Positions 16,285 to 25,200 of a DNA stretch of 30,445 nt are shown in pieces. Origin of the DNA: a virus; the IMG/VR virus record IMGVR_UViG_3300032298_000989, positions 1-30,445 of that record. One strand, written 5' to 3'. The notes beneath the pieces were generated by a model that saw only the letters and a list, made by a program, of their open reading frames with translations, ran no database searches and was not told where the DNA came from. Position 1 is the first letter of the stretch. Each line of letters begins with the position of its first letter. The position numbers and the translations under genes were made by a program.

Positions 16285-19200
16285 TCAAAGAGTCTTTCTT
16301 AAAGAACCAGTATTTCTTAATCCATAACCTCTTCTTTGAATTGTTGGGAAAGTTGATAATCCAACATCTACAGTATTTCCAGTTACTCCGATAGATATGG
16401 GAGAACTAGATCTAGTAAATCCCGACAATTTACCCCAAGAAAATTCTCCAACATATAGTCCAGAAGTTGAAAGTCCTATAGTAGATGTTGTGGATAATAT
16501 ATTACAAGTAACTATGCCAACTGAACCATTAAGAGAATATGCACTAACATTGTAGATATTATCGAGGAAAGTAGTTCCAATTCCTACTATAGAAGTATTT
16601 GAATTATAAATTGATGTAACCCCCTTTCCAATGTTAGTATTAAAAATATAAATTGGATTTCCAACAGTTAATGTTTCTGTGGAATTTAAATAGAATTTTA
16701 ATGCTAGAGGTACTCCAATTCCAGTTGAAGTAGTTATTCCAGTTACAATTCCGGAAGATCCTTCAATTGAATTTATATTGGTTATTAATTCAACAGATCC
16801 AATTGCATCAGTTGAAATACCATTAACAACTAGAGAATCAAATTTTATAGGAGATTGATTTTCATAATGGAAAAACTGTGCATCATCTACAAAAATTTTA
16901 TCATCAGTGGTAGAAAAACTGCCAATAATTTTTGCGGTTGGATAAATCATAGATTCTATAGAATCTCTAGTTTTGTAAATAAATTGTTCATTAATTTTTT
17001 GATCTCTTTTTTGTTTAGTCCAATTCAATGGTCTATAATTTATAGAATCAACACCTTGATTATCATATAAATTAGTTTCCAATGTATCTGATGATGCTAT
17101 ATTATAAATTGTACGGAGATTTTGTTCTGGTGTTGATCCTGTTGAATTTTTTAATAGTTTAATTTCATCACCAATTTTAATAGTTTCCCAAATATTAGAA
17201 TCCGCTTTAGAATCAATATCTCTAGATCCTCTATAAAAGAAAATTGAAACTTTATCTTCATATGATGGAGCAGTAGTAAAGGTAAAAGTTGATCCTCCAG
17301 TAAATTCGTATGCTGATCCAGGTTCCTGAATAACTCCATTTATGAAAATTAATAATAGTGAATTAAAATCTATTCTTGAATTATCATCTTTTTGGAAACT
17401 TAGTAACAATGAATTATAATTTAATGGGAATGTTACTCTTGTGCCATTTTGTAAATTTTCAATTGAGTCAATATAATCAAGTTCACCAAATTGCCATGAT
17501 GCAAATGAATCATTAAATGTATCTAAAACTTCTAATTGGAATTCTTGTAATGGTGAGGAAATACCTCTAGCAGTAACTAATCCTACAGGTTTAATTATAT
17601 CCCCTTTATTAAAACCATACCCAGATCTAGAAATACTAAATTTGGAAATTTCAAATAAAGTAGATCCAATTCCAGTTGTTGAACTTGCCCCAACACTTAA
17701 ATTGAGTAATAATCCGGTTCCAGTTTGAGTAGTAAGTCCAATTCCTAATCTTGAAACCCCAATTACCGGTAAATTACTATATGAAGGTGAAGGAGTGATA
17801 ATTACTGGGTTCACATATCCACTTCCACCATTAACTACTGTGAATGCTAATGTTCCCCCAGCACCTACGGATGCAGTAATAACGGCATTTGTACCGGAAG
17901 TTTTACTAAAATCTGTGATTCCAATGGAAACATTTCCATAATATCCAGACCCTAGAACATCAGTAGTTCCTAAACCAACAGATATAATAGATCCTCCAGA
18001 AACTACTGCAGTTACAGATGCTCCAACTAATGGTGCATATCCAAGTCCAGTAGTAGACCCTAAAGATACAATTAATCCACCTCTTGGAAGTTGATTTTGA
18101 TTAACATCATCTACCGATCTAATAATACTTCCATTTACTGAAGTTATTCCAGTAAATACTATACTAGATATTCCAACATTAGTATTTTCAATAATATTAA
18201 AGTTGTTGTTGGTATTATTTTGAGTGCTAGGAGATTGGAAAATATTATTTAAAAATACTATTCCATTTCCTCCACTTGTTCCTAATCCAACTGTATTGAT
18301 TCCTCCTACAGTTAATGAATAAGTTTGTCCAATACCAGTAAATTTATCTGAAATATTATCATATAATTGATTAGTACTATAATCCTGCCTTAAAAATACT
18401 CTTCCACTAAACTCAGATTTTTGATATGAAAGATTACTCGAATTTAATAAATTTCCAGTATCTCCAGTTGGAGGTTCAGTAAAATAAATTTTATTTCCAG
18501 TTATATTATAAGATCCCCTATAAACTGTAACAGTAGTTGAATCTGTATGTGAAGTTGCAGAAGAACCGACAAAACCTCTAGAAACTTGAACCAATAAATT
18601 AGATCCAGTATTACTAATAGGACCAACATTAGTTGTTCCTAATCCAACATTAACAACCTTAACATATTCATTTTCTATTTTAAGAAGATCTTCCGATCTT
18701 ATAGAAGAAATTCCACTTAATTTAAATATTTCACTAGAATCACTTATCTGTCCACCATTACCAAATAAAGTATACGATATTGGAGTATATGTAATTGGAT
18801 ATTGTATGAGATTATCTAAAGTAATAATGGTTCTTTCAAGTTTCTTCTCCATTTCTAGTTCATGAGCATTACCTTCACCGTAAGAAGTGAAAGTTACGCA
18901 TATTCCACTTAAAGCATTACTTTTAGTAGTAGATAATTTAAATGTATCATCAGAAAGTTTGTGAACATATACTGTAGATGGTAGTATAGTTGAAGGTCCA
19001 ATAAGAAGAGAAGATTGTCCAATTCCAATGAAAGTTGATTTTGGAGTATAGGTAATTTTTTCCCCATCACTGAAGAAATGATTTACCAAAGTAAATTCTC
19101 CAGTTACTGGATTTAATACTGATGAATTGGTTGGATTAAATACTTTTTTAAATATTGGATAACCACTGTAATTTAAATCAAAATATGTTTTTTGAAGTCT

Positions 19201-22200
19201 TAATCCATTTATAGAATTATATTCTACAATATCATAAGAATTTGTTAATGTACCAAATGTTAAATCTTCAGGTTTATTAACAATATCACTTTGCTTATAA
19301 AAAATTTCAGTAAATAATTTAGTAGTTACAATTCCAGAAATTCCAGAATTTGGATAAAATTTTAAAATAACATTTGATCCCGAATATTCTCCACCAAAAG
19401 TACCAATACCATTCGTACTTCCAATTGAAAGAAATGGATATTGTAGAGTGGAAATATTTGTATTATCATGTACCAGTGATACTTGATGTAATGCACTAGT
19501 AGATCCTATACTGAGTTGAATTGTGGATTTTAATGATAAAAATGTAGTACTATCAAATGAAAATATAGTTGATATTCCGGAAATATTTCCATGTGAAGAT
19601 GAATAAATTGAAGTTCTTTCTGCACCATCTAATTGACCATTAGTTTTAAATCTATAAGTTCCAGATCCAATTGCAGTACTGCCAAATCCTACAATTTTTG
19701 ATCTAATTCTGACAGTATTATTTGAAGTATTAGTATAAGTTAATGAAAGAATACCAGAAGATATAGATGCTCCAAAAGATCCTATAAAATTACTTGAGAA
19801 ATTATTTGAAACATAATTAGAATCAATATAATATTCGGAAACATAAGGAGTATTTCCATCATGACTTAAATATAATTCTACAAAATTCATTTCATTTGTA
19901 GTAGAATTTATAACTTGAATATTTGAATATAGCGAAGTAAATTTATTCGATTGTACGGAAATTATAGATGATGTTAATCCAGAATTGATATTTAAATTAG
20001 ATCCAGTTAAGTTTATAAATCCAATAGAAGTAGTACCAATACCTGCAGAATTGGTATTAAAATTATCTCTAAGTATTTTAATATCATAATCTTTATTATA
20101 TTGATCAATTGGAGTAAATTTTAAAAATGAACTTCCAGTAATTTCATCAACATATCCAGAAATATCCGAAATTTTATATTCAGTATTTCCAAGATATGAA
20201 TTTTCAATTGTAAATAAATTATTTCCATCATTCAATACAGTTACTTCAGACAATTGAATCTCAGATTCATCGGTATTTAAAACCTGCACTAAAAATTTAT
20301 TATAAGTATCGGATGGTAAAATTTCGATTAAATTATTTTGATATGAATCTAAACTTCCACTATTTGAAAATTGTGAACTTATATCATCAATTTTTAGTAC
20401 TCTATTTGTTACACAATTAATATACGGTATGAGTTTTTTATTTTTTAATGATATGAATTTTGATTTAGAATCATAAGTATTCAAATCTCTACCTAAATCA
20501 AAATTATTAATAGTATCAACTCTTTTCTCATCAAAAATATCATAAACTTTAGTTGCTATACTACTAGATCCAATTCCAACCGAAACCGTTGACATCACTT
20601 CAGTATCAGCAAAATTTTTGAGACCACTGGTATGTACTAAATTATTGACTGGAGTAATTAATTTATCAAATGTAATAGGACTTTTAATCGCATATGAAAG
20701 ATTCTGATAATAATCATTATCAGAAATAACTTGATGATCTTCATCTAATTTACCAACATCATTAGACCATCCCAAATTCTGTTTTGAAGAATAATTTACT
20801 TCAAATTGTCCATAAATTTCATTAATTGTATTAATTTTGGCAATGGTCCCAGTTTGAGATCCCCTAATACTTTCCCCAACGGATAAATCATAAGAACCAA
20901 AAACTTTAATAAATGAATTATTACTAGATACAATATAAAGATCCCTTTCAACAAATAAATTACCACTTTGAGTATAAATTTGTTCCCCCTCACTAAAATA
21001 TGAATAAGTCAGCGTAACATTAAATTGGGGATAATTTTTATAATTTATAATATTAGCAAAAGATTCTTGAGCAGTTTTTGCTATTCCTGGATTTGTAGTA
21101 AGACCCGCAACACTATATTCTAATTTTGCTGGATTAGTATTAGTAAAACTAGTAATGGTAAAGAACTGATATTCATAATCTTCTGAATTAAATCCAGAAC
21201 CATCAGTGCTAAATTTTTGAATTCCTTCAACAAAAATTTTATCTCCACTTTGGAAAGGTGGAATAGTAAATGCATTAATTGGTGTAGTGAGATAGCATGT
21301 TACTATTCCAGAACTAGAAGATTCAATTGTATTAATTGGTATTCCATTCGAATTATTAATTGTAAAAATCTCAACAGTTGGTGGAAGACCTTTTGGATTA
21401 TCTAAAATATTTGTAGAAGTAATTGAATTTGATGTAATAACTGCTTCAATCAATCCTCCATTGATTTTTTTTCTAGTATCAGAATCAATAATGATCAAAT
21501 CTGGCGCTTCAATATAATTTTTTCCACCAAAAATAACTTCAATATTTGAAATGGTATTCGAAGAATCTATTATTATTTGTGGAGAAATATATGCGGTAGG
21601 TCTTAATGTTTTATCGGAAGAATATTCATAAGATTCATTGGTAATTTTAATCTGATTTATCTTTCCAATTTGATTTGATTTTGGAACAATATATGATCCA
21701 CTACCATTTATCGATTCTACACCAGTTATTGTGGGAATATTTTTGTAATTTAATCCAGAAGAAAGAATTTTAACTTTATTGATTGAACCATTAGCAGTCT
21801 GTGAGTTTGTGGAATACTTCAAAATATCACAACCACTCTGAACATAATTTAATTTTTCTGGAGTTTTTATCAGAGAAATTTCGAAAGTTGTTGTACCTAC
21901 ACCAGATATTTTATAAGATCCAATATAATCACTATCTACAAATGTTATTTGAGATCCGCTAGAAACCTCCCTATCAGAAGTACTAATATAACCAGATTTT
22001 TCTAATGCATAAAATAGATTTGTTGGAAGATCTGAAGTATATTTGAGAGTCAATGATGCATTAGTAGAAACACCTACACTACCAATACTTAATATTGATG
22101 CTGTTGAATTTGTTCCCGTAGATACAAATTCATCATTAAAAGTTTCATCATAGAATAACTTAAAATTATACCCATTCAATGTGGTATCACTCAGATTAAA

Positions 22201-25200
22201 TACCAAATCATTATTTTTTATTACTGAAATTTTTGGATTAATAGGAGAAATTTGTTGATATTTGCCACCAGTAGAAGCAATACTTACAATGGTTGGGGGA
22301 TTTTTTTTAGAATCAATATAAGTTTCAGATAGTTTTAAATTATTATCATCAATTTTATAAACATAATATGATCCAGTTGAAAGTCCCGATGCAGCCAAAT
22401 CTGTATATGAATATAAAATTTTGTCCCCAGTATTCAAATTATGAGAATTAATTGTTATAGTATTTGATGAAGTATTAATCCCAGTAGAATTAAATCCTAA
22501 TGGATTAATTATTAATTTTTGTTTTTGTGAATTAAATTTAACATATACAGAGGATGAAGTTCCAATACCTACAGATAGATTTGGATTAACTACTAAATCA
22601 ATCTGATCACCATTGGATAGATTATGGGAAGTAGAAATAGAAACTGTAGATTTTATTTTTTCTATTTTTCCAGTTACTTGTTCATAATTAGATTCTAATG
22701 AATATTCATAGTCATTAGATCCTGAAGTTAAGAAAAATAACTCTGTAGAAGTTAGTGAAGTTTTTATACCTATAGTATCTTTAGTTTTTTTGTTAATATA
22801 AATTTTCTGAAAATCTCCTGTTAATGGTAAAGAAAATGGAGATTGTCCAAATATTGCATTTACTAAAAGTGCAGAAGTACCATTTGGTTTTCTGAGGATA
22901 ACTTCTTGGTTAGTTGTAAATGGATGATTCTCAATATAAATTGATTGAGTTGGAATTTCTCTAGTGAAAGTATTAGATGCAAATACAAAATTAATTGAAG
23001 TTGATACTCCTATACTAGATCCAATACCTATAGATTGAGTTGGATTAAAAAATACCTTATCATTTACTTTAGAATCAAAATATTCAGTAGATTCCGAAAT
23101 AATGAAAGAATTTGGAATAAGATTTATGGGAGTTGTGGTGCTATGAGATATGCCAATAGAACCTCTCTTAACTCTCAGAACATTAGAAGAATTGAAAATA
23201 TTTAAAACTGATAAAGTTTCATTTTCTATAGTAATAGTACTTCCAACTGATACTGACTCGGGAACTTGAGTAACATAAATATCCGTCACAATCCCTACAC
23301 TTGCGGGGAGAGTTGATGATAATGAAACTATACTATCAGATATAATATTAATTGTATGTAATTTGTTTATTTGACTCAGTGAAGTAGTCAAACCAGAAAT
23401 AACTATATTATCACCAGAAGATAAATTATGATAAGGTAAAATAGTTATTTGGATATTATTTCCATCCTTTCTAGTGAAAATAGAATTTTGGTAAGTTTCA
23501 ACTGTAGTATCTACACTTACTATTTCCTTTCCATATAAATTTGAAACAATTGCATCTAGTCCTCCCCCACCAGTATTAGTATTATCAACTATTAATCTAT
23601 CATTTATTTTATATTGATCTCCTCCGTCAATAATTTTAAATGATTCAACACTACCTTTAGATACGGATTCTATAATTGATTTTCCATTTATTACTTCATT
23701 AGATTCAAAAATAAAATCATTACCAGCATATTGATCACTTACTTTGTAAGGAAATGTATTTCTAATTAAAGTAGAATTATTAAAATCAAAATTTTGATTT
23801 AAAGTATAATTATCAGTAATGTAATTTGATCTATAAGTATTTCCAATAAAATATGGAAATGTGGAATTTAATTCGGAATCAATTGTTGCAAAATATGCAT
23901 ATACTCCATTTGGGAATTCTGGAGTTTTTCCAAATCTTCCATTATTAGAATCTAAATTATTGTAATTTACGAATGAATAGTCCTCTATAAAGAATCCAGA
24001 ATTGAATCCTGACGGTCTATTAGTAATATTTGAAGTATTTAAAATATAACCTGATACTAATCTAGTCGTTGAACTTGTATCCCATGCACTAGAATATCCG
24101 TATGGTCCATAAATTGGATTTCCATCATATGCCCATCCAATTATTGGTGAATGTCCAGTAACAGTATTTGGGTCATCAAAATAATTTTTTAAGTTTGGAG
24201 AATAACCACAAACGGAATATTGTAAATTATTTTCAGTTTGGCGTAATATCTCATCTCCAAATCTGTAATGATTGTTTACAGTTAAAGATCTAACATTTGA
24301 ATTTAAAATTGCATTCAACCCAGCAGAAATAACTTTAATAGTAGTGTCATTTTCATTATAATTTATTCCTGGATTAATAACTACAACTTCAGATATTTTT
24401 CCATTTGTAATGATAGGTCTTAATACTGCACCAGATCCAGTACTGGAAACTGTAACTAATTCTGGAGTAGAATAATATTCAATTCCACCATATTGAACAT
24501 TAACGGCATCAATTTTTCCGTTTATAATAATTGGAGTTAAATTGGCATTAGATCCATTTTTTATGGTTATAATTGGTTTTTTATGTAAATTTAATACTGT
24601 TGATCCATATTCAGTACCAGATTCATATAGGTACATATCAACGATACTTCCCCTAACAATTGGTGTTGAAGTTAAAGTATTTCCAATTCCAGAACCAATA
24701 ACAGAATATTTAACAGTAACTTCAATATCTGGATATTTAAATATTTGATACCCACTTCCAATTGAGTTAAAATTTACATATTTTTTCCTATCATAATTTG
24801 ATTTATCCGTTCCACCAATACCTGCACTGGATAATTTAAATGTATTATCATTTATTTTTATTACATAATATTGATTAGAAGTTGATAATCCAGATATTGG
24901 AGTAGTTTGATATTCATATGCAATTAACTCCCCATCATTGAAATTGTGATTTTTGTATGTAACTGTATTTTCAGTTATCGATATTGAGGATGGATTTACA
25001 ATTAATTTTCTATTTTCATATCCAACTCCACCATCTAAAACTTTAATTTCGGCAATAGTATTCTTTTGGGAAACAGTTTCAAATTTATGTATGCCAGTAG
25101 TATTAGAAGTAGTAAATCCAATAGTATTGATTCCAGATGAGTAATTTACTAAAGAATTGTATAATTTAATTGTTTTACTATTTACTATTTGGGGATAATA